A stretch of DNA of 64,000 bases from Clostridium cuniculi (GTDB taxonomy: Bacteria > Bacillota > Clostridia > Clostridiales > Clostridiaceae). This document shows, piece by piece, positions 34,357 to 43,204 of this stretch; the stretch's first letter is position 1, and every line of letters starts with the position of its first letter. Where the stretch lies: assembly GCF_004353185.1 (NCBI RefSeq), contig NZ_SMUS01000006.1:1-64000 (forward strand), given 5' to 3'. The position numbers and the translations under genes were made by a program. Under the pieces are notes generated by a model. The model did no database searches and was not told where the DNA came from. It worked only from the letters and a program-made list of their open reading frames with translations.

Positions 34357-34615
34357 AATTGTTCGTTAGAGCTTGAATGCCGTGATGACGAAAATTAATG
34401 ATATTATCTCCAGGAATGGTGTAATTTGCGTTAAGAATTTATATTACTTTTTCCGGAAAAAGTGCTAAAGCTTCGAAAGTCACTTTGTTCCCTCAGCTTC
34501 TTAACGCCCATTTTCCTCCAAAAATAATTAAATTCTAACACTTAATTACAATATTCCCTCCAATAATATCATTAATTTTTCTTTATCACTTGCCTCTAAG
34601 CTAAAAGATACAATT
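34357..34615. repeat. MITE-like element with long terminal inverted repeats, copy B
   Basis: About 259 bp, close to 90 percent identical by eye to copy A (10122-10353) over the interior, including CCAGGAAT-GTGTAATTTGCGTTAAGAATTTATATTA and CTTTGTTCCCTCAGCTTCTTAACGC. The ends, AATTGTTCGTTAGAGCTTGA and the complement at the right, are longer and more diverged than in copy A. Lies 11 bases after the iron-sulfur gene. Confidence 0.85.
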
Positions 34616-34781
34616 TTCTGCGTGACCACATTAAAGTTTAATGACTCCTGCTATACTTAAATTTAAAAATTATTAATTAGAAATACTTTAACTTAGATAA
34701 AATACAATTAATTTAAAATATAACTATAATATCAGAATAATTTATAGCACAAAACATTAACTATAAGGTCGTGTCTTATAA
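34616..34781. other. A+T-rich spacer between two hairpin elements
   Basis: No open frame, promoter or hairpin that I can support. Confidence 0.4.
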
Positions 34782-35018
34782 GCAAACACATGTAAAAAGA
34801 AAAAATGAAATATTAATTTGGAGGTATCATTGAAATTAAGCCGTAGAATTTAATAATTGATGGAGTAAAGTTGGCGTTAAGAAGTTTTTACTGTTTGAGC
34901 GAATAGCGAGTTTAAAAACTTTAGCAAACTTTACGGAATCAATTATATAAATTCTAGGTGAAAATTTCACCATTACCGGAAAATAAATATTTCATTTTTT
35001 CACTTCCATGTGGTGCGC
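34782..35018. repeat. Long-hairpin repeat element C
   Basis: About 237 bp with ends GCAAACACATGTAAAAAG...GAAATATTAATTTGGAGGTA and the complementary ...TACCGGAAAATAAATATTTC...CATGTGGTGCGC. Inner arms AATTGATGGAGTAAAGTT/AACTTTACGGAATCAATT and GTTTTTA/TAAAAAC continue to a central GAGCGAATAGCGAG. It shares GGCGTTAAGAA with copies A and B and the centre with the element at 1882-1978. It ends 4 bases before the convergent ATPase gene. Confidence 0.8.
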
Positions 35019-35022
35019 AATA

Positions 35023-36105
35023 TTATTCGTATTTTTCTAGTTTTTTAATAACTTTTTCATATAAGCTATCAGCTACAGAGAAGTTCATAGCTTTAATATA
35101 ATATGCTTCCAATTCATCATGTAAAAGATGAGCATTATGGATTAAGGAAATACTCTTATTAACTAAATTATAGAATGACTCACTATTATACTTTATATCA
35201 TCATTTTTAGATGAAGATAAATTTGATTTAGTATAATCAAACAAGTTATACTCTATTCCAGTATAATTAGCTTGATTAATTTCATTGTTAGTTATAATAC
35301 ATGTAGAAATTTCAGGAATAAATATATGCTCAATACGTTCAGGAACAAAAGGATCATGCATATATTCAATAAAATAACCTTTCTTTTGACCGCAACTACC
35401 TATAAATTTTAAAATATCAGTTTTACCAAATCCAGGTCCACCAGTCAATATATATTTCTTCTTAAATTCAGTGATTAAAGAATCAGCATAAGTAATGATT
35501 CCATCAGGAGTAATTGCAGTTGCAAATAAATGACGTTCATTACCATATCCAAACTTGTCTGATTTAAAAATATTATTCTTTAAATTCTCAATCAAATTAT
35601 AAATTTTATTAGAATCTAAGGATTCATAATTTAAGCTACTCCAATCATCATGAATGCATTTAGCTGAACCTAAAAATCTATAAGCTCTTTTGAAGTTTTT
35701 ACCTATTTCTTTGTTTAAAGCTATTATTTCTTTTTTGTTTTTAGAAAGAATATCAATATCAAGAGCATCACCCATATTAAGTATTTCATCAACAGCACCA
35801 GGGGTAATAGGATCAACTATATGAGGAGAAGTACCATCTAGTAAAGCTATGTTTAATTCTTTTACTAAAACTCCATCTAAAGAATTTGGATCTGAAGAAC
35901 AGTGATGATATTCGATTGTATATCCCTTTTTATTAAAATGAGATGCAACCTTTTTCATTAATTGAGATTTACCGGTTCCAGGACCACCTTTTATACAAAT
36001 AATTCGTCTAGCATCATCTTGTGGAAGTACATATCTGTAAAAAGAATAGAATCCCTTTGAAGTATTTCCACCAGGAAATAGATGTCTTTCTTTTAATGTA
36101 GACAT
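35023..36105 (-). CDS. ATPase with two P-loop domains, function unknown
   Basis: About 360 residues. The N-terminal half has Walker A IKGGPGTGKSQLMKKVA and the C-terminal half a second one, LTGGPGFGKTDILKFIG, so the protein is an internal duplication of a P-loop domain. Between them lies SAKCIHDDWSSLNYE. I recognise this as a conserved clostridial and bacillar ATPase type without an assigned role. The start is set at ATG 36105 on the minus strand (MSTLKERHLFPGG) because AGGAGTGATTTA precedes it; the open frame begins at 36135 without a site. It is divergent from the amino acid ABC transporter. Confidence 0.75.
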   Translation of the reverse strand: MSTLKERHLFPGGNTSKGFYSFYRYVLPQDDARRIICIKGGPGTGKSQLMKKVASHFNKKGYTIEYHHCSSDPNSLDGVLVKELNIALLDGTSPHIVDPITPGAVDEILNMGDALDIDILSKNKKEIIALNKEIGKNFKRAYRFLGSAKCIHDDWSSLNYESLDSNKIYNLIENLKNNIFKSDKFGYGNERHLFATAITPDGIITYADSLITEFKKKYILTGGPGFGKTDILKFIGSCGQKKGYFIEYMHDPFVPERIEHIFIPEISTCIITNNEINQANYTGIEYNLFDYTKSNLSSSKNDDIKYNSESFYNLVNKSISLIHNAHLLHDELEAYYIKAMNFSVADSLYEKVIKKLEKYE

Positions 36106-36455
36106 TAAATCACTCCTAAAATATAAGTTGTTCATAATATTTTATTCAACATGTGCTAAAAAATAGACAAAATAAAATAAATAATTTCTAAGAAGCTTAT
36201 AGATATGAATATTAGAATTATGTTTATACAAAAAATATTTATAAAAGTTAGATATATGCATAAAAAATATGCAATATTAATTTATAAAAGTCACAAAACA
36301 AATACAAATATTCATTTAAAATATAATATTTATGCATAAATATAAAAAAATCCAAAAAAATATGAAAAAAGTATTGCATAAATATGATTAATGGGCGTAT
36401 AATTATACCGTAGTTGAGGAAATGTTTTACATAGAATAATAAGGGGGATTTAAAT
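36106..36455. promoter_or_regulatory. Regulatory region upstream of the amino acid ABC operon
   Basis: Three related motifs: ATATGCATAAAAAATATGCA (36255-36274 approx.), the perfect palindrome ATATTTATGCATAAATAT (36326-36343), and TATTGCATAAATATGATT (36373-36390). A promoter TTGCAT (36374-36379) - 18 bases - TATAAT (36398-36403) overlaps the third. The motifs resemble the arginine repressor box (TGNATWWWWATNCA type), which would fit repression by ArgR, but other repressors are possible. Confidence 0.6.
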
Positions 36456-37313
36456 ATGAAAAAAGGATTAATAAAAAAGGTAGTTGCAACTGCATTATTA
36501 GGAATTATGACTATGGGATTCGTTGGATGTGGGGCATCTGATAATACAAGTGCAGCAGGAGCTAAAAAAGAAACTAAAGACTTATTAGAAACAATTCAAG
36601 AAAAAGGAAAAGTTGTTGTTGGAATGAGTGCAGATTACGCACCTTATGAATTTCATTACATAGATGAAAATGGTAAAGATGTTATTGGAGGATTTGATGT
36701 AGATATAGCTAATGAAATAGCAGATGCCCTTGGAGTTGAATTAGTAATTCAAGAGATGGACTTTGATGCATTAGTAGCAGCATTACCAGCAGGAAAAGTT
36801 GACTTGGTAATCTCTGGAATGAATCCTACAGAAGAGAGAGCTAAAGTAGTAGATTTCTCAGAAATTTATTATAATTCACAACATGGAATCTTAGTAAGAG
36901 CAGAAGATGTGGACAAGTATAAAACTTTTGCTGATTTAGAAGGAGTAAAAGTTGGAGCTCAATTAGGATCAACTCAAGAACAAATTGCAAGAAGTGAAAT
37001 TCCAAATGCTGACTTACAACTATTAAACAATGTTAATAACTTAATTTTAGAATTAAAAGCAGGAAAAGTTGATGCAGTAATTATGGAAAAACCAGTGGCG
37101 GAAATGGCAATTAAATCTAACCCAGAATTAGCAGTAGGTAATCCAATATATGAAGATAAAACTGGGGGAAATGCAGTAGGTATGGCTAAAAATAATCCAG
37201 AATTATTAGCTAAAATAAATGAAGTTATTAAAGAGCTAAATGAGTCAGGAAAAATGGACGAGTATATAGTAAAAGCTAATGAATTAGCGGCAAGTGCTGA
37301 TATAGTTGAATAG
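36456..37313 (+). CDS. Amino acid ABC transporter, substrate-binding lipoprotein
   Basis: 285 residues. Lipoprotein signal with lipobox GFVGC (Cys25), then a family 3 solute-binding protein: VVVGMSADYAPYEFHYIDENG, GFDVDIANEIADALG, LVISGMNPTEERAKVVDFSE, VGAQLGSTQEQIARSE, and NPELLAKINEVIKELNESGKMDEYI. The D-x-D-I-A and GMNPTEER motifs are typical of binding proteins for polar or basic amino acids (Arg, His, Gln, cystine). The promoter motifs favour arginine or a related basic amino acid, without proof. SD AAGGGGGA precedes ATG 36456. Confidence 0.9.
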   Translation: MKKGLIKKVVATALLGIMTMGFVGCGASDNTSAAGAKKETKDLLETIQEKGKVVVGMSADYAPYEFHYIDENGKDVIGGFDVDIANEIADALGVELVIQEMDFDALVAALPAGKVDLVISGMNPTEERAKVVDFSEIYYNSQHGILVRAEDVDKYKTFADLEGVKVGAQLGSTQEQIARSEIPNADLQLLNNVNNLILELKAGKVDAVIMEKPVAEMAIKSNPELAVGNPIYEDKTGGNAVGMAKNNPELLAKINEVIKELNESGKMDEYIVKANELAASADIVE

Positions 37314-37348
37314 ATTATCTAAATTGTAGAATTTAGTTATAGCAGAGA

Positions 37349-37437
37349 CTTTTAGAAATTAAAGAATTAAATAAGTAAGTAATTAAGTCGTTGGGGAGTA
37401 AGTACTTAATTAACTGAAGGTTCTTAATATCTAAAAG
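37349..37437 (+). promoter_or_regulatory. Nested stem-loop between binding-protein and permease genes
   Basis: Outer arms CTTTTAGAAATTAAAGAA (37349-37366) and TTCTTAATATCTAAAAG (37421-37437), inner arms AGTAATTAAGT (37378-37388) and ACTTAATTAACT (37404-37415). No T-run follows. Such structures commonly protect the upstream message and lower expression of the downstream genes. Confidence 0.6.
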
Positions 37438-37487
37438 GATCTGTTAAATAGTGAATTTTATATAAAACAAAAAGAGAGGGAGAAAAA

Positions 37488-38168
37488 ATGAAATTTGATT
37501 TTAGTTTTGTGCCACAATATATGCCTTACTATTTAGAAGGTGTTAAATATACATTATTAATCTCATTAATTACAGTAATTTTTGGGGCACTATTTGGTTC
37601 TTTACTATTTTTTATGAAAACTTCAAACTTTCATATATGGAAGATTAAGCCTTTAAAAGTAATAGCAGTAATTTATATTGAAATAGTTAGAGGAACACCA
37701 ATGCTATTACAAATTTTAATTATGTATGCAGGATCAAAGATGTTCTTCGGAATAGATCTAAGTCCATTCGCATCAGCAATAATAGCAATAGCATTAAACT
37801 CAGCAGCATATGTATCAGAAATAGTAAGAGCTGGTATAGAAGCTGTTGATAAGGGACAAATGGAAGCAGCAAGAAGTTTAGGAATGAAGAAAAGTACTGC
37901 AATGATGTTAATTGTAATACCTCAAGCAGTTAAAAATATATTACCAGCAATAGGAAATGAATTCGTTGCAATAATTAAGGAATCTTCAATGGCATCAGTT
38001 ATTGGGGTTAATGAGTTAATGTTTGCAGGAAAAGTAGTTGTAGGTTCTACATATCTTGGATTAGAGCCATATATAGTAGCAGCAGGATTCTACTTCATTA
38101 TGACATTTACATTAGGTAGAATTATATCTCTTATAGAAAGGAGAATGAAAAAAAGTGATTCGCGTTAG
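37488..38168 (+). CDS. Amino acid ABC transporter permease
   Basis: 226 residues, about five membrane helices, with the HisM/GlnP-type family layout: [20 protein letters not shown] at the start and the EAA coupling loop [27 protein letters not shown] in the form [36 protein letters not shown] is also characteristic. Forms the membrane channel with the binding protein upstream and the ATPase, whose start overlaps this gene by 14 bases. SD GAGAGGGAG precedes ATG 37488. Confidence 0.92.
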   Translation: MKFDFSFVPQYMPYYLEGVKYTLLISLITVIFGALFGSLLFFMKTSNFHIWKIKPLKVIAVIYIEIVRGTPMLLQILIMYAGSKMFFGIDLSPFASAIIAIALNSAAYVSEIVRAGIEAVDKGQMEAARSLGMKKSTAMMLIVIPQAVKNILPAIGNEFVAIIKESSMASVIGVNELMFAGKVVVGSTYLGLEPYIVAAGFYFIMTFTLGRIISLIERRMKKSDSR

Positions 38169-38877
38169 TAACCTTCATAAAAGTTTTGGAAAAAATGATG
38201 TTTTAAAAGGAATAGATGAACATATAGAAAAGGGTGAAGTGGTAGTTGTAATAGGGCCATCAGGATCAGGGAAAAGTACATTTTTAAGATGTTTAAACCT
38301 ATTAGAAGAGCCAACTTCAGGGAAAATAATATTTGAAGATAATGATATTACAGATAAAAAAGTTGATATAAATAAAATTAGAGAAAAAATGGGAATGGTA
38401 TTTCAACAATTTAATCTTTTCCCACATAAAACTGTATTAGAAAACTTAACAATAGCTCCTATTAAGGTTAAAGGTCTTAGTAAGGCAGAAGCAGAGAAGA
38501 AAGCAATGGAGTTATTAGAGAGAGTTGGATTAAGCAATAAAGCAAAAGCTTATCCATCATCACTTTCAGGTGGACAAAAGCAAAGAATAGCAATAGCAAG
38601 AGCATTAGCTATGGAGCCAGATGTTATGTTATTTGATGAGCCAACTTCTGCATTAGATCCAGAAATGGTTGGAGAAGTTTTAAATGTTATGAAGGATCTT
38701 GCAAAAGAAGGAATGACAATGGTAGTTGTTACTCATGAAATGGGATTTGCAAGAGAAGTTGGAGATAGAATTATATTTATGGATAATGGGAATATTGTAG
38801 AACAAGGTACTCCAGATGAAATATTCTCAAATCCAAAGAATCCAAGAACAATAGACTTTTTATCAAAAGTATTATAG
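38155..38877 (+). CDS. Amino acid ABC transporter ATP-binding protein
   Basis: 240-residue ATPase of the GlnQ/HisP type: Walker [11 protein letters not shown]-loop [11 protein letters not shown], signature [15 protein letters not shown], Walker [16 protein letters not shown], switch His [16 protein letters not shown] start at 38155 lies inside the end of the permease gene, with AAAGGAGAATG upstream as ribosome binding site. Completes the importer. Confidence 0.95.
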   Translation: MIRVSNLHKSFGKNDVLKGIDEHIEKGEVVVVIGPSGSGKSTFLRCLNLLEEPTSGKIIFEDNDITDKKVDINKIREKMGMVFQQFNLFPHKTVLENLTIAPIKVKGLSKAEAEKKAMELLERVGLSNKAKAYPSSLSGGQKQRIAIARALAMEPDVMLFDEPTSALDPEMVGEVLNVMKDLAKEGMTMVVVTHEMGFAREVGDRIIFMDNGNIVEQGTPDEIFSNPKNPRTIDFLSKVL

Positions 38878-38900
38878 ATTAAAGTTTTCTTAATGGAAAT

Positions 38901-38938
38901 AAAAATCCACATGTCAGTAGGCAGGTGGATTTTTATTT
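38901..38938 (+). terminator. Terminator after amino acid ABC operon
   Basis: AAAAATCCAC pairs with GTGGATTTTTA, followed by TTTG. Confidence 0.85.
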
Positions 38939-38979
38939 GTATTTAAGATATTTTTTATTTAAATAGATAGTGGAATAAT

Positions 38980-40290
38980 TTATTTAATATATTTTTTATA
39001 TATAAAATCTGCGAAAAGTGAGTTTGACCATGCAAACCATTCTCTAGTAAATTTGTTAGAGTCATTACAGTAGAATCCTTCATGCATATAACCAGTATTT
39101 CCGTCAGAATTTATTAGTGTATTAACTAAATTGTTTATTTCTGTTTCGTTTTTAGTAGTTAACCCTTGCATAGAGAGTGAAATATGCCAGATATACTCTG
39201 GTGGAGTATGGGGACTTCCTATACCTTTTGCTACAGATCCTTCATAATAGTAAGGATTATTTTTACTTAAAATAAATTTTCTTGTGTTTTGATATATTTC
39301 ATCATCAATATCTTTATATCCAATATAAGGAATAGATAAAAGACTTGGAACATTTGCATCATCCATAAGGTTATAGTTACCTAAACCATCAACTTCATAA
39401 GCATATATATTACCAAATTCTTCAGTATGTATAATACCAAATTTATTTATTCCTTCTTCAATTTCATGCTTTAATTCATCTGCAATACTTTTTAGGTTAT
39501 TATCTTTAAATACAATTTCAGATATTTCTGAAATGTAACCAAGAACGACAGTTGCAAACATATTTGATGGAATTAAATAGTTATATTTACAAGCATCATC
39601 ACTAGGTCTAAAACCTGACCAAGTCATTCCAGTATAAGATACAGGATCACCTAATCCTTCGTTAGTAAGTGTATCTGTAGGTGAACAATTTAGTCTTTGG
39701 AATGAGTAATCAGAGGATTCAAAATGATTTTGTTCAATCTTCCAGAGAGCTATTATTTTATAAAATACTTTTCTAATTTCATTATTGAAGAAAGAAGAAT
39801 CATTAGATTTTTTCCAGTATTTATAGATAAGTCTTACTGGGAAACAAAGTGAATCAATTTCATATTTTCTTTCCCAAACCCATGGGCTATCTTTTGTAAT
39901 ATCGTTGTCCCACTTTTGACCATTACCTGTTTTATTAAAAGCATTAGCATATGGTTCATGTAGAATACAAAATACTTGTCTATTAATAAGCCCTACAAAA
40001 AGTTTTCTTAAGTCTTCATGATCATTAATAAATGGTAAATAGTGTTCGATTTGAGATGTAGAATCTCTAAGCCACATAGCTGGAATATCACCGGTAATTA
40101 TGAATGTATCCATATTTTCTTCGTTATACTCAACTGTTGTATCCATTGTATTAATAAAGCAGTTATAAAATATCCTTTTAAGTTTAATATCATCAATTTT
40201 ATTTGATAAATCAGTGCCTATTTTACGAATAAGACTTTTAATTTCTTCAGTTTTACTAGTTTCTTTTATTGTATCTGTAATATTAACCAT
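38980..40290 (-). CDS. GH125 exo-alpha-1,6-mannosidase
   Basis: About 436 residues. Segments FIITGDIPAMWLRDSTSQIEHYLPF, LIYKYWKKS, GMTWSGFRPSDDACKYNYLIPSNMFA, EGSVAKGIGSPHTPPEYIWHISLSMQGLT and MHEGFYCNDSNKFTREWFAWSNSLFADFI (quoted in parts: GDIPAMWLRDSTSQIEHYLP, TWSGFRPSDDACKYNYLIP) match GH125, whose C. perfringens member cleaves terminal alpha-1,6-mannose by inversion. No signal peptide, so it should act in the cytoplasm on imported N-glycan pieces. Start placed at 40290 (MVNITDTIKE), preceded by GGAGGAATAAAT on the minus strand; the frame extends to 40320 without support. Opposite strand to the rest of the glycan locus. Confidence 0.9.
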   Translation of the reverse strand: MVNITDTIKETSKTEEIKSLIRKIGTDLSNKIDDIKLKRIFYNCFINTMDTTVEYNEENMDTFIITGDIPAMWLRDSTSQIEHYLPFINDHEDLRKLFVGLINRQVFCILHEPYANAFNKTGNGQKWDNDITKDSPWVWERKYEIDSLCFPVRLIYKYWKKSNDSSFFNNEIRKVFYKIIALWKIEQNHFESSDYSFQRLNCSPTDTLTNEGLGDPVSYTGMTWSGFRPSDDACKYNYLIPSNMFATVVLGYISEISEIVFKDNNLKSIADELKHEIEEGINKFGIIHTEEFGNIYAYEVDGLGNYNLMDDANVPSLLSIPYIGYKDIDDEIYQNTRKFILSKNNPYYYEGSVAKGIGSPHTPPEYIWHISLSMQGLTTKNETEINNLVNTLINSDGNTGYMHEGFYCNDSNKFTREWFAWSNSLFADFIYKKYIK

Positions 40291-40660
40291 ATTTATTCCT
40301 CCAAGTGAATTTTTCCTCAATAATTTTTAAAGTTAAGATATATACTACTGTCTTAACCCTAGATATATAATATAAAAATAAGCGTGTAATTTATATGATG
40401 TATAAGATTACATGGATTAAAACAGTAGTAAATGTATATGTCAATAATAATTTTATATCGGCTAATACTTATTTTAAATAGCACTATAATACATTTCTTT
40501 AATAAAGCAACTATATTAATAATTTATCCACTAAAAATAACTATAAATTTAAAAAAAATAAGATTATATTAGATTTATAGAAATATTATATAAAGTTAAA
40601 TTTAAAAAAATATAACTTTATAATATTTTTATAGAATTTAATATAATCTATGTTTTAAAT
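40291..40660. other. Intergenic region between GH125 and YesL-like genes
   Basis: A+T-rich. Contains the long hairpin at 40561-40649, described separately, and otherwise no clear element. On the minus strand it carries the promoter region of the GH125 gene. Confidence 0.4.
40561..40649. repeat. Giant A+T-only hairpin
   Basis: Arms 40561-40598 and 40613-40649 are near-perfect inverted repeats of about 37 bases (AGATTATATTAGATTTATAG... against ...CTATAGAATTTAATATAATCT, complement), loop of 14 A/T bases. Lies 13 bases after the stop of the YesL-like gene (minus strand), so it could act as its terminator, but it is much longer than needed. Confidence 0.85.
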
Positions 40661-40661
40661 A

Positions 40662-41336
40662 TTAATTATTATTTTTAGAGTTATTTTCAAGTTCTGTTAA
40701 TAAGAATTTATTACAATAACTAATTAAAAATGCTAGTACACTTCCAATGAATAAAAAGGTTGTCCCAGGTGAGATTTCAAATAAGATCAAGGTAAAGACT
40801 ATTGAAAATATATTAGCAATTGATATTAGTGGTTTAGTAAATACTAATATAAAAGAATTTTTAATAATATCTTTAGTATTCATAGAAAATCTACTTATAA
40901 GTACGTAAATATAAGGACTTGTAAATAGGAGTAGTAATGAAATTAATAGAAATACACCAGATAGTATTATGCTATAATTTGAGAAAAATTTAATATTGAT
41001 ATTTAAAATAAATATTAATACTAATTCTACAATCCAGATAATAAGAGATTGTTTAAAGTTTAATTTAAGACCAAGTTTAATATCAGGTATAAGATCTAAA
41101 TCCTTATTTCTAATTAGTTTACCAGTACAGTAAAGAAGCATTGTAATAGATGGACCAAATGGAATTAGAGTGATTAAAAACAGTGGTAAATAGGTTCCAA
41201 TCTTACTTATGCCTATTAAAAATATAAAAGCAAGTAAAGGAATATTAAAAAATAAGAATACTATATTAAGTACAAAGAAATAAAATACATAATTAAAGAA
41301 ATTGAGTATTTTTTGAAGACTAAAAATATTATTCAT
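40662..41336 (-). CDS. YesL-like (DUF624) membrane protein
   Basis: 224 residues, about six helices (VFYFFVLNIVFLFFNIPLLAF, YLPLFLITLIPFGPSITMLLYC and so on). Conserved N-terminal block with F-x-x-N-I-P and the PFGPS-x-T motif identifies the YesL family, which accompanies YesM/YesN-type two-component systems and sugar ABC transporters. Function unknown. Start preceded by AAAAGGAGGAG. Divergent from the histidine kinase gene, sharing an operator-like sequence between them. Confidence 0.82.
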   Translation of the reverse strand: MNNIFSLQKILNFFNYVFYFFVLNIVFLFFNIPLLAFIFLIGISKIGTYLPLFLITLIPFGPSITMLLYCTGKLIRNKDLDLIPDIKLGLKLNFKQSLIIWIVELVLIFILNINIKFFSNYSIILSGVFLLISLLLLFTSPYIYVLISRFSMNTKDIIKNSFILVFTKPLISIANIFSIVFTLILFEISPGTTFLFIGSVLAFLISYCNKFLLTELENNSKNNN

Positions 41337-41381
41337 AAAAACTCCTCCTTTTATCAGGTTTATAGTAAAATTAAGTATAAT

Positions 41382-41394
41382 TAAAAACGTTTAC
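41382..41394. promoter_or_regulatory. Operator-like site TAAAAACGTTTAC, copy 1
   Basis: TAAAAACGTTTAC lies between the divergent YesL-like and histidine kinase genes. The same 13 bases recur at 44504-44516. It matches the core of CcpA (cre) and other LacI-family operators. Confidence 0.6.
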
Positions 41395-41458
41395 TTTGTC
41401 AATTAATGATTTAATGATAAAATATATGAAGTACTAGAAAAAATAGGGAGATTAAAAT

Positions 41459-43201
41459 ATGAAAAAATATAATGCAGTTTATAAGAGGTTATTTATAATT
41501 TATACAGCTATATTAGTAACTTGCGTTTTATCATTAGATGCATATTTTATATATTATTCTAAAGAAAATATCAAGAGTCAAAAATTATATTTAAATAAAA
41601 AAATGATTGAAGATATTGAGTTAGAGTTAATAAAAAATACTAATTCAGTAGATAGGATAGTAAATGGTATTTATGATCAAAGCTTTATTGCAACAGATCT
41701 TGTAAATTTATTAAATAACGATTCTACAACTTATTTAAAGATGAAATTAGATTATTTAGCAAAGTCTAATTTAGAGTTTTATAATGGAATTCAAAGATAT
41801 GTTAATCAAGCTTTTAATACTTATAGACAAATTGTAAGTATTAAGTTTTTATCATATGCAAGACAGGAACTAATAGAACTTGATACAGATGGAACAATAA
41901 GTAAAGAAGTTTTAGATAGAAATACTGTAGAGAGTATGCAAAATCAGAAGGTTATATCTGAAAATGGTAAAATTTCTTATATAAAAGAAATTAGTAATCC
42001 TGTAGACTTGAAAAAAGAAGGATTAATACTAATAACATATGATAGTCAAGTTATTGATGAAATAGTACAATCCTATGGAGATGATGCTATCATAATAGAC
42101 CAATATGGAAAAGTTATATTTGATTCAGATGATGACTATGATAGAGAAACGTTAATGAGATATATTGGAAAATTATCTATAGGAGATAAGATAAGTTTAG
42201 ACGGAAATATTTATTATACTAATGTAATTGTAGATAAGTTAGGTAATATAATTTTAGGAAGAATTAATAGTTATGAAGCTACAAAATTACCATTAACTTA
42301 TTATTTGATGTTAATATTTATAGATATTTTAGTTGTAGTAGTAGCTATTTTTATAATTCATATTAAGTTAAAAAACTTAAGTGAAAGAATGAATAAAATA
42401 ATAACTACTATGGACCAAGTTAAAGAAGGAAATCTTGATGTAAGAATTGATATTACTGATGATAAGGATGAACTAAATTATATAGCTACTCAATTTAATG
42501 ATATGTGTATTGATTTAAAAAATCATATAGAAATTAGCTATTTAGCAGAGATGAATAAAAAGGAAGCTGAGCTTAGCAAAAAGAAAGCTGAAATGTTATC
42601 ACTACAAAGTAAAATAAATCCACATTTCTTATATAATACTTTGGAATCAATAAGAATGAAGGCTATAGCAAATGGAAATAGAGATGTTGGGAGGATGTTA
42701 TTCCTTTTAGGAAATTTATTTAGGAATCAATTAAAGGAAGATGATGTGATAACAATTGAAAAGGAAATTAATTATTGTAAGGAGTATTTAGAATTATTTA
42801 AGTTTAGATATGATGATAAATTTAATTATTATATAAATTGTGAACAGGAATTATTAAATAAAGAAATAATAAAATTTGTATTGCAACCATTAGCTGAAAA
42901 CTATACGGTTCATGGAATAAGACGAGAAGATTATGATAATGAGTTGCATATAGATATTTCTAAAAATAATGATAATATAAAAATTGTTATTGAGGATAAT
43001 GGTATAGGAATAGATAAAAATAAAATTAATGAAATAAATCAAAAGATAAAAGAAAAGGATTTCTCGGGAAAATCAATAGGAATAGCAAACACGCACGAGA
43101 GAATCATGCTTCTCTATGGAGAAGAATATGGTGTAAAAGTAGATGAAGAATTTGAAAATGGTACAAGAATTATTTTGAATATACCAATGAGAGGGGAATA
43201 A
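41459..43201 (+). CDS. YesM-type sensor histidine kinase
   Basis: 580 residues. Membrane helices at about 11-31 and 278-300 flank an extracytoplasmic sensor domain of about 245 residues; a HAMP linker (LKNLSERMNKIITTMDQVKEG) follows, then the His_kinase region with the phosphorylated His in SKINPHFLYNTLESIRMKA and an ATPase domain with VIEDNGIGID and GKSIGIANTHERI. The family senses extracellular carbohydrates. It sits 4 bases upstream of the response regulator gene. In pneumococcus a system of this type (TCS07) controls N-glycan use; the gene context here is equivalent. Confidence 0.92.
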   Translation: MKKYNAVYKRLFIIYTAILVTCVLSLDAYFIYYSKENIKSQKLYLNKKMIEDIELELIKNTNSVDRIVNGIYDQSFIATDLVNLLNNDSTTYLKMKLDYLAKSNLEFYNGIQRYVNQAFNTYRQIVSIKFLSYARQELIELDTDGTISKEVLDRNTVESMQNQKVISENGKISYIKEISNPVDLKKEGLILITYDSQVIDEIVQSYGDDAIIIDQYGKVIFDSDDDYDRETLMRYIGKLSIGDKISLDGNIYYTNVIVDKLGNIILGRINSYEATKLPLTYYLMLIFIDILVVVVAIFIIHIKLKNLSERMNKIITTMDQVKEGNLDVRIDITDDKDELNYIATQFNDMCIDLKNHIEISYLAEMNKKEAELSKKKAEMLSLQSKINPHFLYNTLESIRMKAIANGNRDVGRMLFLLGNLFRNQLKEDDVITIEKEINYCKEYLELFKFRYDDKFNYYINCEQELLNKEIIKFVLQPLAENYTVHGIRREDYDNELHIDISKNNDNIKIVIEDNGIGIDKNKINEINQKIKEKDFSGKSIGIANTHERIMLLYGEEYGVKVDEEFENGTRIILNIPMRGE

Positions 43202-43204
43202 AAA

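Noticed and set aside
10122-35018. CRISPR array or retron-type repeats
   Set aside because: Repeats are long, few, far apart and palindromic, without regular spacers or Cas or reverse transcriptase genes.
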